Below are positions 6,795 through 12,156 of a DNA stretch of 12,758 bases, in pieces. Below the pieces are notes generated by a model that worked only from the letters and a program-made list of their open reading frames with translations, did no database searches and was not told the origin of the DNA. The translations under genes were made by a program, and so were the position numbers. Position 1 is the stretch's first letter; each line of letters starts with the position of its first letter. The DNA comes from DASUPK01 sp963843085 (GTDB lineage: Bacteria; Actinomycetota; Thermoleophilia; Solirubrobacterales; 70-9): the NCBI GenBank assembly GCA_963843085.1, contig CAWJJG010000003.1, positions 1-12,758 of the forward strand, in the 5' to 3' direction.

Positions 6795-6995
6795 TTAGTA
6801 GCGCGCGTCGCCCGAGGCCCGAGCGTCGTCAACCAAGCGCGGCAGGACCGAGTTGAGCATGACCTCGAGCCGGGCGTAGCCGGTTCTATGCTCGGCCGAC
6901 CGAAGCGTGTGCGCGAGGCGGGCCGGGTCGATTCGATGCAGGCCGGCCCCACCGCCCCTCCGCGGAGGGAGCCCTTTGTTCTCGGACGCTTCCAT
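6795..6995 (-). CDS. small hypothetical protein, 66 aa
   Basis: A 66-codon frame starting MEASEN, with a Gly/Arg-rich linker and then a predicted amphipathic helical part (RIDPARLAHTLRSAEHRTGYARLEVMLNSVLPRLVDDA). I do not recognise it. The ATG at 6995 is preferred over one at 7037 because the 18 nt around it (6979-6996) are identical to those around the start of the coiled-coil gene at 8426-8443, giving the same first five residues. It lies 97 nt downstream of that gene on the same strand and ends 7 nt from the convergent lipoprotein stop. It could be a real small gene or a duplicated fragment. Confidence 0.45.
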   Translation of the reverse strand: MEASENKGLPPRRGGGAGLHRIDPARLAHTLRSAEHRTGYARLEVMLNSVLPRLVDDARASGDARY

Positions 6996-7026
6996 GCGTG
7001 CTCTTTGGTCCTTTTCGTCGCCGGCC

Positions 7027-7045
7027 AGGGGAAGCATGATCCCCT
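7027..7045. terminator. possible hairpin after the coiled-coil gene
   Basis: AGGGGA, a 7-nt loop and TCCCCT form a 6-bp stem in the 97-nt gap between the coiled-coil gene and the small minus-strand gene. No T-run follows. An alternative pairing of CCCC (7041-7044) with GGGG (7051-7054) is also possible. Weak candidate. Confidence 0.25.
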
Positions 7046-7092
7046 AGACCGGGGCTGGACGGAATATTCGCGGGGTCAGATCGGGGGTCAAG

Positions 7093-8442
7093 TCAGGCCT
7101 CACCTTCCTCCGGGCTCGCCACCTCGATCAAGGCCTCGATCCGCTCCAGCCGGGCGCGGACGCCCTCGACCATCTCGTCGAGCCCTGCGCGGGCCTTCTC
7201 CGAGCTCGTCTTGATCCCGGTCAGGGTGGAGCGGATGGCCTGCGCCTGTTTCAGGCAGGTCACGGCCTCCTCGGCCACGATCTGCACCTCCGCTGCGTCC
7301 ACGGTCAGGTCCTGCTCGCGGGCCATCGCCACGCGAGCGGCGGCCAGCCGGTAGGCGACCTCGAGCGCCAGTCCATCGGGCTCCTCGCGATCGACGGCGA
7401 CGATCAGCTTGTTCCCCTCGTACTCGACGAGCGTCTCCCGTCCCGCGGGCACGCGGTCCTCTCCGGCGACGACCAGGACCCCGAAGGAGGCCGCGCGCGA
7501 CGCCATCGCCTCGTTGAGCTCCTTCCATGCCTCGTTCTTCGAGAGCCGCTTGTCCTTGGCCTCGAAGATCACCCGCCCCACCGCGGGGCCGCTGGCGGCC
7601 CCGAGCTCGATCAGCGTGTCGCCCTTCTTCCCTCCGCCTTCGGCGCCCTCTCCGCCGGTGTGAGACGAGGCGTCGCCGCGGGTGGCGGCGATCCGCTCGA
7701 GCGACCGGTCGACCCGATCCTCGAAGCTCCGCCCCTTGCGGGTGCCGGCCTCCTCGGCCTCCTCCAGCGCCTCGCGGCCCTGGTCGAGACCGGCGAGCTC
7801 GGCGGCGCGGCTGAGCAGCTCGTCGACCTTCGCCTCGAGCTTCTGGTCGCGCGTGTCCTGGTCGTCCTTGCGCTCGCGCGCCCAGGTCCGGAGCGTCGCC
7901 ATGATCGGGCCGAGCGGGTTGCGCTCGTCGTCGGCCGAAAGCCGGCGCATGAACTCCTCGTCGCGCTCGTCGAGCATCCGCTTGATCTGGGCCTGGACGG
8001 CGCCGTCGCGGCCTTCTCCGAAGGTCTCGGCGATCTGCTCCGAGAGCTCCACGCTGTGTGACTCGAGAGCCTGGCCGAGGGCCCCTTCGGCGCCCTCATC
8101 GCCCAGGGCCCGCCGCAGGCCCTCCTCGATCCGCTCGACGGCCTCGCGGTTCTTCGTCTCGATCGATTCCCGATGGGCGCTCGTCACCTGCTCGAACTCG
8201 CGCCGGACGTAGTCGACCTCGACCGCGGTCTCCTCGCGGTCGAGGACGCGCGCGCCGATCTCGACCGCGCGCCGGATCGTCTTCGCCGGCTCCTCCCCCG
8301 CCTTCGCTCGCTCGCGCGCGACCCGCGCCGTCTGCTCGTCGGCGATCGTCAGGCCCTCGATCACGATCCGGTCCCCGAGCAGGCGGACCGAGCCGGGTCC
8401 CTCGGGCTCAAGCGGCAGCTGTGGCTTCTCGGACGCTTCCAT
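7093..8442 (-). CDS. coiled-coil protein with PD-(D/E)XK nuclease-like C-terminal half
   Basis: A 449-residue soluble protein. After a short N-terminal part (GDRIVIEGLTIADEQTARV), residues ~70-235 are charged, heptad-like helix. Next comes a Gly/Ser-rich hinge (~245-272) and then an alpha/beta segment: helix with E241 (SFEDRVDRSLERI), D275 in KKGDTLIEL, a variable turn, and E294-A-K296 in GRVIFEAKDK. A helix (NEAWKELNEAMASRAA) and hydrophobic strand (FGVLVVAG) follow. E...D...ExK in this order matches the PD-(D/E)XK nuclease fold. The layout recalls DUF2130 and RmuC-type coiled-coil nucleases, but I cannot place it in either. Residues ~365-439 return to helix. The start is ATG at 8442, with TACGTT 9 nt upstream. 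It is divergent from the ccr-like gene. Nuclease activity is inference. Confidence 0.8.
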   Translation of the reverse strand: MEASEKPQLPLEPEGPGSVRLLGDRIVIEGLTIADEQTARVARERAKAGEEPAKTIRRAVEIGARVLDREETAVEVDYVRREFEQVTSAHRESIETKNREAVERIEEGLRRALGDEGAEGALGQALESHSVELSEQIAETFGEGRDGAVQAQIKRMLDERDEEFMRRLSADDERNPLGPIMATLRTWARERKDDQDTRDQKLEAKVDELLSRAAELAGLDQGREALEEAEEAGTRKGRSFEDRVDRSLERIAATRGDASSHTGGEGAEGGGKKGDTLIELGAASGPAVGRVIFEAKDKRLSKNEAWKELNEAMASRAASFGVLVVAGEDRVPAGRETLVEYEGNKLIVAVDREEPDGLALEVAYRLAAARVAMAREQDLTVDAAEVQIVAEEAVTCLKQAQAIRSTLTGIKTSSEKARAGLDEMVEGVRARLERIEALIEVASPEEGEA

Positions 8443-8451
8443 GGATCTTCG

Positions 8452-8457
8452 AACGTA
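8452..8457 (-). promoter_or_regulatory. putative -10 box for the coiled-coil gene
   Basis: On the minus strand TACGTT ends 9 nt before the ATG at 8442, in the context GACTACGTT. The same GACTACG string precedes the T of the opposite -10 candidate at 8498-8503. No Shine-Dalgarno is present. A -35 box is not evident. Confidence 0.35.
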
Positions 8458-8497
8458 GTCGGGGGACCGGACGAGAACCTGACGTGGGACGGTTGAC

Positions 8498-8503
8498 TAC
8501 GAT
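8498..8503 (+). promoter_or_regulatory. putative -10 box for the ccr-like operon
   Basis: TACGAT, in the context GTTGACTACGAT, lies about 70 nt upstream of the ccr-like start. That would leave a ~60-nt leader containing the AGGAG ribosome-binding site. The matching -35 box is not clear. Confidence 0.35.
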
Positions 8504-8562
8504 CCCACGCGTCCGTCAGAGCACCGGTAATCGGGTCGCGCTCACGCGCGCCCTCTCACAAC

Positions 8563-8567
8563 AGGAG
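8563..8567 (+). promoter_or_regulatory. ribosome-binding site that selects the TTG start at 8573
   Basis: AGGAG lies 5 nt upstream of TTG at 8573 but overlaps the in-frame GTG at 8567, which therefore cannot be served by it. This is one of the few strong Shine-Dalgarno sites in the window and argues for the TTG start, two codons shorter than the longest frame. Confidence 0.6.
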
Positions 8568-8572
8568 TGACC

Positions 8573-9835
8573 TTGGCCGTAGAGATCGCCGACGTATCCA
8601 AGCTCGATGTCCAGCCGGGCGAGCTGCCCGAGAAGATGGCCGCCTGGGTCATACGCCAGGAGCGCGAGGGCGAGCCCAAGGACGCCATGCAGGTGGAGGA
8701 GATCGAGGTGCCACAGCCGGGCGCCTTCGAGGTGATCGTCCGCGTGATGGCCGCCGGGGTCAACTTCAACAACGTCTGGGCCTCTCTCGGCAAGCCCGTG
8801 TCCGTCTTCGGCTACGGCGACCACCCCGAGTACGGCCATCACATACCCGGCTCGGACGCCTCGGGCGTCGTCTGGAAGGTCGGCGAAGGCGTCACCCGCT
8901 GGAAGCCGGGTGACGAGGTCGTGATCCACTGCAACCAGGCCTCTTACGAAGACGTCGAGGTTCACGGCCTGGATCCGATGGCGGCGCCCAGCCAGGAGAT
9001 CTGGGGCTACGAGACGACCTGGGGCTCCTTCGCCCAGTTCACCAAGGTCCAGGCGCAGCAGCTGCTGCCCAAGCCGAAGAACCTCTCCTGGGCGGAGTCC
9101 TCCGCCTATGGGCTCACCTACTTCACGGCCTACCGGATGCTGATGGACCAGTGCAAGCTCCAGGCCGGGCACAACGTCCTGATCTGGGGCGCGGCCGGCG
9201 GCCTCGGAGTCTTCGCCGTCCAGCTCTGCAAGGCGGCCGGCGCGAACGCGGTCGGCGTCGTCTCCTCCGACGAGAAGGGGGAACTGGTGAAGCGGCTCGG
9301 TGCGGTCGACTACGTCAATCGCAACGACTTCACGGGCATGATGCGTGACGACGAGAACATCAGCGACCGCGAGGCGGAGAAGGGCCGCTTCAAGGTCTCA
9401 CGCGAGTTCGCCAAGCGGGTCAAGGAGATCCTCGGCGATGCTCCCGACATCGTCTTCGAGCACGTCGGCCGCGCGACCTTCCCGACGTCGGTGTTCATGG
9501 TCAAGCCGTTCGGCAAGGTCGTGATCTGCGGCGCGACCTCGGGATACACGCTCGACTTCGACGTCCGCTACCTGTGGATGAAGCAGAAGCAGATCATCGG
9601 CTCGCACTTCGCCAACGCCTACGAGTGCTGGCGGGCGAATGAGCTGATGGCAGAGGGCAAGATCCAGCCGGTGCTCTGGCGCGTGATGGGCTTCGAGGGC
9701 GTCGCCGATGCTCACCAGCTCCTCCACGAGAACAAGCATCTCGGCAAGATCTCGATCCTGGTGGGCGCGACGAGCGAGGACGAGGGCAAGGAAGAGGACG
9801 GCCCCGGCGCGATCCGGGCCGAGGTGGGCGCATGA
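8573..9835 (+). CDS. ccr: crotonyl-CoA carboxylase/reductase-like enzyme
   Basis: A 420-residue medium-chain dehydrogenase/reductase. Ccr converts crotonyl-CoA, CO2 and NADPH to ethylmalonyl-CoA. Family hallmarks, numbered from the TTG start, are VNFNNVWASLGKPV (N66), SQEIWGYETTWGSFAQF (Y146-E147), NADPH loop GAAGGLG (~206-212), DIVFEHVGRATFP, and IIGSHFANAYECW (H345). Compared with Kitasatospora Ccr, whose CO2-pocket residues are N81, F170, E171 and H365, the Asn, Glu and His appear conserved and Phe is Tyr. Carboxylation is thus plausible, but a plain enoyl- or acryloyl-CoA reductase cannot be excluded. The acidic C-terminal tail (SEDEGKEEDGPG) looks disordered. No other ethylmalonyl-CoA pathway gene is present here. 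The next gene starts within the stop (ATGA), so the two are co-translated. Confidence 0.85.
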   Translation: MAVEIADVSKLDVQPGELPEKMAAWVIRQEREGEPKDAMQVEEIEVPQPGAFEVIVRVMAAGVNFNNVWASLGKPVSVFGYGDHPEYGHHIPGSDASGVVWKVGEGVTRWKPGDEVVIHCNQASYEDVEVHGLDPMAAPSQEIWGYETTWGSFAQFTKVQAQQLLPKPKNLSWAESSAYGLTYFTAYRMLMDQCKLQAGHNVLIWGAAGGLGVFAVQLCKAAGANAVGVVSSDEKGELVKRLGAVDYVNRNDFTGMMRDDENISDREAEKGRFKVSREFAKRVKEILGDAPDIVFEHVGRATFPTSVFMVKPFGKVVICGATSGYTLDFDVRYLWMKQKQIIGSHFANAYECWRANELMAEGKIQPVLWRVMGFEGVADAHQLLHENKHLGKISILVGATSEDEGKEEDGPGAIRAEVGA

Positions 9836-10182
9836 GCACCCCCGAGCCGGCCCAGGGCACCTGGGAGCAGCCGTCCATCGACACCGGGACCCTCGAGATC
9901 GTCTACATCGAATGGCACGTCCACCCCTTCCGGGCGGAGCGCTGGTACGAGATCTGGGAGCCCGGCGCCGCCCGGGCCATGGCCTTCGGCGCCAAGGGCT
10001 GGTCGCTGACCCGGAACGTCGAGGACCCCCTGCACTTTCGCCAGGCCTCGGTCTGGGACAGCCATGAGGACTTCGAACGCTACTGGTACTCCGACGAGAT
10101 CGCAGCCCTGCGCGAGGGGGCGCTCAATTACTACAACAAGCCTCTCCTGCCGGTCTGGCACACGCTGATCGCGGGCGAGTAG
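9832..10182 (+). CDS. small alpha/beta-barrel-like protein coupled to the ccr-like gene
   Basis: A 116-residue soluble protein whose ATG overlaps the upstream TGA (ATGA). The strand-helix-strand-strand-helix-strand pattern is TLEIVYIEWHVHP, then FRAERWYEIWEPG, GAKGWSLTRNVED, FRQASVWDSHEDFERYWYSDEI and LPVWHTLIAG. It resembles dimeric alpha/beta-barrel (ABM-like) domains, with the usual phrase of a strand ending in 'W' followed by a helix beginning 'S.EDFERYW'. It is unusually rich in Trp and Tyr (7 Trp), which suggests an aromatic or hydrophobic ligand pocket. No heme or metal site is obvious. Tight coupling suggests work in the same acyl-CoA step or pathway, but no activity can be assigned. 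The fold call is by pattern only. Confidence 0.8.
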   Translation: MSTPEPAQGTWEQPSIDTGTLEIVYIEWHVHPFRAERWYEIWEPGAARAMAFGAKGWSLTRNVEDPLHFRQASVWDSHEDFERYWYSDEIAALREGALNYYNKPLLPVWHTLIAGE

Positions 10183-10230
10183 CGCCGGGACGAACACCGG
10201 CATTGAACGGCGCCGGAGGGTGTCGGGGAT

Positions 10231-10279
10231 GGAACGCTCCAGTTTCGGTGTCCATGAAACCCACTAGCTGGAGCGGTCC
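10231..10279. terminator. imperfect palindrome between convergent genes
   Basis: GGAACGCTCCAG (10231-10242) pairs with CTGGAGCGGTCC (10268-10279) at 11 of 12 positions. The whole 49-bp structure is centred on CATG at 10253-10256. It separates the ccr-like operon from the minus-strand DUF559 gene, whose stop (10264-10266) lies inside it. A bidirectional terminator is the simplest reading. No T-run is present. Confidence 0.45.
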
Positions 10280-10281
10280 GG
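10252..10281 (+). repeat. 30-bp direct repeat flanking the DUF559 gene, copy A
   Basis: It matches 11163-11192 at 25 of 30 positions without gaps. The shared core is AGCTGGAGCG. This copy covers the last codons and stop of the minus-strand AbiEi-like/DUF559 gene plus its 3' flank, and it forms the right half of the 49-bp palindrome. Confidence 0.6.
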
Positions 10282-11166
10282 GTGGAGCAGGGCCCTCAGC
10301 TCACGCAGCATCATCGTGGGGTCCTCGACGACGTCGGCCCAGGTGTAGCGCCGGAACTCGTCACCGCGCGCGTAGGCCTGTCGCTCTCGGAGCCTGTCCC
10401 GCTCGTACGCATGGCGCGAGGCGTGATACCGATACCCATCGAGCTCGACGGTGACCCGCTCCCGGGGCCAGCGGCAGTCGACCCGGCGGCCCCCGGCGAG
10501 GACATTGGTCTGCGGCATCGGCAGCTCCTCGTTCCGCAGCCGGGCGAGGAAGCGTGCCTCGAGCCGGCTGAGCGTCACCGGAATTTCGCCATCGAGGATC
10601 CGGCGAAGAGTCGCTGCTCCGGGTCGCGTCGGCAGTCTGGCCAACACGACCTCGACCTGCTCGGGCGTGGTCCGATGGCGCACCTCCGCCTCATGGCAGG
10701 CGCGTGCGAGGGCAGGCTCCGTGAGGGCCTGGGCAAGGTCGACAAGCGTCCGCGGCACCGCAGTCACCGGGATTCCGGAGCAGATGGCGGCATCGTCGGG
10801 GTGGATTCGGCGGGCCCGATGCGTGACCACGCCCGGCACCAGCCGGCACACCCCTGCCGTGACCTCCGGGCGGGGTGGTGAGCCCTTGATCAGGCCCCAG
10901 AGGTAGGCGGCCGCGCGCGCAACCAGGAGAGCTGTGTCCCCACAAGCCGAGACGGCGGCGAGGTATCGGGCCTCAACGCTGGGCGCCACATGCCCCACCC
11001 GGTAGACGCCCCGGTGGACGGCGATCAGCGAGCCGCGCCTGATCCGAACCCTGATCCCCTCCTGCGTCACCCCCGCGGCCAGCAGGCGCTTCCGTGTGAC
11101 CACCCCGTGCGCGCCGCCGGCGAGCCTCGCGATCACCCGATCGACCGATCCATCCGAGGTGGCCAT
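10264..11166 (-). CDS. AbiEi-like winged helix fused to DUF559 (Vsr-like) domain
   Basis: About 300 residues, numbered from ATG at 11166 (a GTG at 11175 is also in frame). The N-terminal ~14-60 is the AbiEi-type winged helix (HGVVTRKRLLAAGVTQEGIRVRIRRGSL, then HRGVYRVG). The middle (~60-195) has the usual AbiEi-like segment IPVTAVPRTLVDLA. The C-terminal ~225-295 is DUF559, related to very-short-patch-repair and PD-(D/E)XK nucleases: D230 in RVDCRW, E241-L-D243 in VELDGYRYH, and DRLRERQAYARGDEFRRYTWADV. AbiEi proteins are antitoxins and repressors of AbiEii toxins, but no AbiEii partner is adjacent. Such solo fusions are common in actinobacteria, and their role is not established. The gene is enclosed by 30-bp direct repeats, and its stop lies in a palindrome shared with the convergent ccr operon. 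Confidence 0.85.
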   Translation of the reverse strand: MATSDGSVDRVIARLAGGAHGVVTRKRLLAAGVTQEGIRVRIRRGSLIAVHRGVYRVGHVAPSVEARYLAAVSACGDTALLVARAAAYLWGLIKGSPPRPEVTAGVCRLVPGVVTHRARRIHPDDAAICSGIPVTAVPRTLVDLAQALTEPALARACHEAEVRHRTTPEQVEVVLARLPTRPGAATLRRILDGEIPVTLSRLEARFLARLRNEELPMPQTNVLAGGRRVDCRWPRERVTVELDGYRYHASRHAYERDRLRERQAYARGDEFRRYTWADVVEDPTMMLRELRALLHPDRSS

Positions 11167-11192
11167 AACCCCCACAAGCTGGAGCGATCCGG
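11163..11192 (+). repeat. 30-bp direct repeat flanking the DUF559 gene, copy B
   Basis: The partner of 10252-10281 (25/30 identical). It covers the ATG start and immediate upstream bases of the DUF559 gene. Read on the minus strand it resembles the tail of such a gene (codons like P-D-R-S-S) followed by a new ATGG. This suggests the remnant of an upstream tandem copy. Confidence 0.6.
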
Positions 11193-11256
11193 AATTCTCC
11201 CCCGCGACGCGCCGATTCAGCTACTTAGCGATGCTCCCGGTGTTCCTTCATTGCCC

Positions 11257-12024
11257 ATGCCCACGCTCACCCGTCGCATAGTCCTGCGTTTCGCCCTTCC
11301 CGCCGCCGCCGTGGTCCTGCTCGTAGGCCCGGGCATCGCGCAGGCAAAGGTGAGAGCCGTCGTCAGCGGGGGTCTGCTGAGGGTCTCGGGCGGAAAGGGC
11401 TCCGACCGCATCGGGGTCGTCTGCAGGAACGGGCTGGTCAAGGTCAACGGCAAGAACCCACACGGCGCTGCGATCGGCTGCGCCAAGGTCTCCGAGGTGG
11501 ACGTCGTTGCCGGGCGTGGGAACGACCGGGTCGACCTCTCGGGAGTGGGGACCGACGCCGGCTTCGGCCAGCGCGACCTGCCAGCCGGCTTCGGCAATGG
11601 GACCGGCGCGGCGGCGGATCTCGGCCCCGGAAACGACCGCTACACGGGCGGAGGCTCTGCGTTCAACCTCGTGCTCGCCGGCTCGGGTAGCGACCGCGTG
11701 CGCGGCGGGCGCTTCCGCGACAGCCTGCAGGGCGGCAGCGGCGACGATGTCGAGACCTCCGGCTCCGGCCGCGACATCCTGCTCGGCAACTCGGGCAACG
11801 ACAAGCTGAACGGCGGTGCCGGCGACGACCTGCTCAGCGGCAACTCCGGCGATGACCTGCTGATCGGGGGGGCGGGCACCGACCTGCTCGGCGGCGGCGC
11901 CGGGAAGGACCGGCTCTTCGGCGGCCCGGGCGCGGATCAGCTGATCGGCGGGCCCGGCAAGGACAAGCTGAACGGCGGGCCGGGCAACAACACGCTGGTG
12001 CAGGACTCACCGAGCAAGAAGTAG
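11257..12024 (+). CDS. secreted protein with RTX-like calcium-binding repeats
   Basis: A 255-residue protein. Residues 1-30 form a Sec signal peptide (TRR basic part, hydrophobic core, predicted cleavage after A-Q-A). The mature N-terminal part has isolated G.GSDR/RGNDR units (~45-100) and two Cys (56, 74) that could form a disulfide. Residues ~159-249 are ten nonapeptides of the GGxGxDxLx type, such as GGAGDDLLS and GGPGKDKLN, which build a Ca2+-binding beta-roll in hemolysin-type proteins. No catalytic domain and no type I secretion signal partner genes are visible, and the signal peptide indicates Sec export instead. ATG at 11257 is chosen for the signal peptide; in-frame sequence upstream to 10990 runs antisense through the DUF559 gene. 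It ends in SPSKK. A surface or matrix structural role is possible. Confidence 0.82.
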   Translation: MPTLTRRIVLRFALPAAAVVLLVGPGIAQAKVRAVVSGGLLRVSGGKGSDRIGVVCRNGLVKVNGKNPHGAAIGCAKVSEVDVVAGRGNDRVDLSGVGTDAGFGQRDLPAGFGNGTGAAADLGPGNDRYTGGGSAFNLVLAGSGSDRVRGGRFRDSLQGGSGDDVETSGSGRDILLGNSGNDKLNGGAGDDLLSGNSGDDLLIGGAGTDLLGGGAGKDRLFGGPGADQLIGGPGKDKLNGGPGNNTLVQDSPSKK

Positions 12025-12032
12025 ATCGGCTT

Positions 12033-12073
12033 CGGCTTCGCCATCAGGGTCGCGGCCACAAGCGGCCGCTAGC
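12033..12073 (+). repeat. dispersed hairpin repeat, copy 3 (IS target)
   Basis: A 41-nt element aligning with copy 2 at 3209-3248 with one 1-nt gap and few substitutions. It contains TCGCGGCCAC, AGCGGCCGC and the terminal GCTAGC. The stem pairs at 7 of 8 positions. It starts 9 nt after the RTX gene stop. The IS481-type left end begins at the next base, 12074. Confidence 0.7.
12068..12073. repeat. probable target duplication GCTAGC, left side
   Basis: IS481 is known to insert at NCTAGN and to duplicate those 6 bp. GCTAGC directly precedes the TGTAG end at 12074. The same GCTAGC ends the uninterrupted repeat copy at 3243-3248. The matching right-hand duplication is beyond the window. Confidence 0.5.
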
Positions 12074-12095
12074 TGTAGTTCCTCAGAACGTTGTT

Positions 12096-12156
12096 CATCC
12101 GGGCCTCCTTGGAGGCTGGGGGTGTGGACCTCCAGACCCAAGGAGAACACCGGATG
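12096..12156 (+). promoter_or_regulatory. hairpin covering the transposase ribosome-binding site and start codon
   Basis: CATCCGG (12096-12102) and CTCCTTGG (12105-12112) pair with CCAAGGAG (12138-12145) and CCGGATG (12150-12156). This gives 15 bp with an unequal internal loop (GC against AACA). The right arm holds the transposase Shine-Dalgarno AAGGAG and the ATG at 12154. Transcripts entering from outside would hide the start signals, a known way for IS elements to limit transposase made by read-through. Confidence 0.6.

Noticed and set aside
7060..7092. Two GGGGTCA-type motifs close together after the coiled-coil gene
   Set aside because: They resemble a motif often seen near REP-type repeats, but two short matches in high-GC DNA are too little to call an element.
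10990..11256. An upstream extension of the RTX-like gene
   Set aside because: This part runs antisense through the start of the DUF559 gene, and the signal peptide begins at ATG 11257.
11640..12000. Regular GC-rich repeats that could be mistaken for a CRISPR or tandem DNA array
   Set aside because: They are the in-frame 27-nt units coding RTX-like nonapeptides; spacers and conserved DNA repeats are absent.
12069..12098. A 9-codon minus-strand frame (MNNVLRNYS) with a perfect Shine-Dalgarno, ending in the repeat
   Set aside because: Its start signals are the mirror arm of the transposase hairpin, and its stop is partly made of target DNA, so it is most likely a by-product of the IS end and not a gene.
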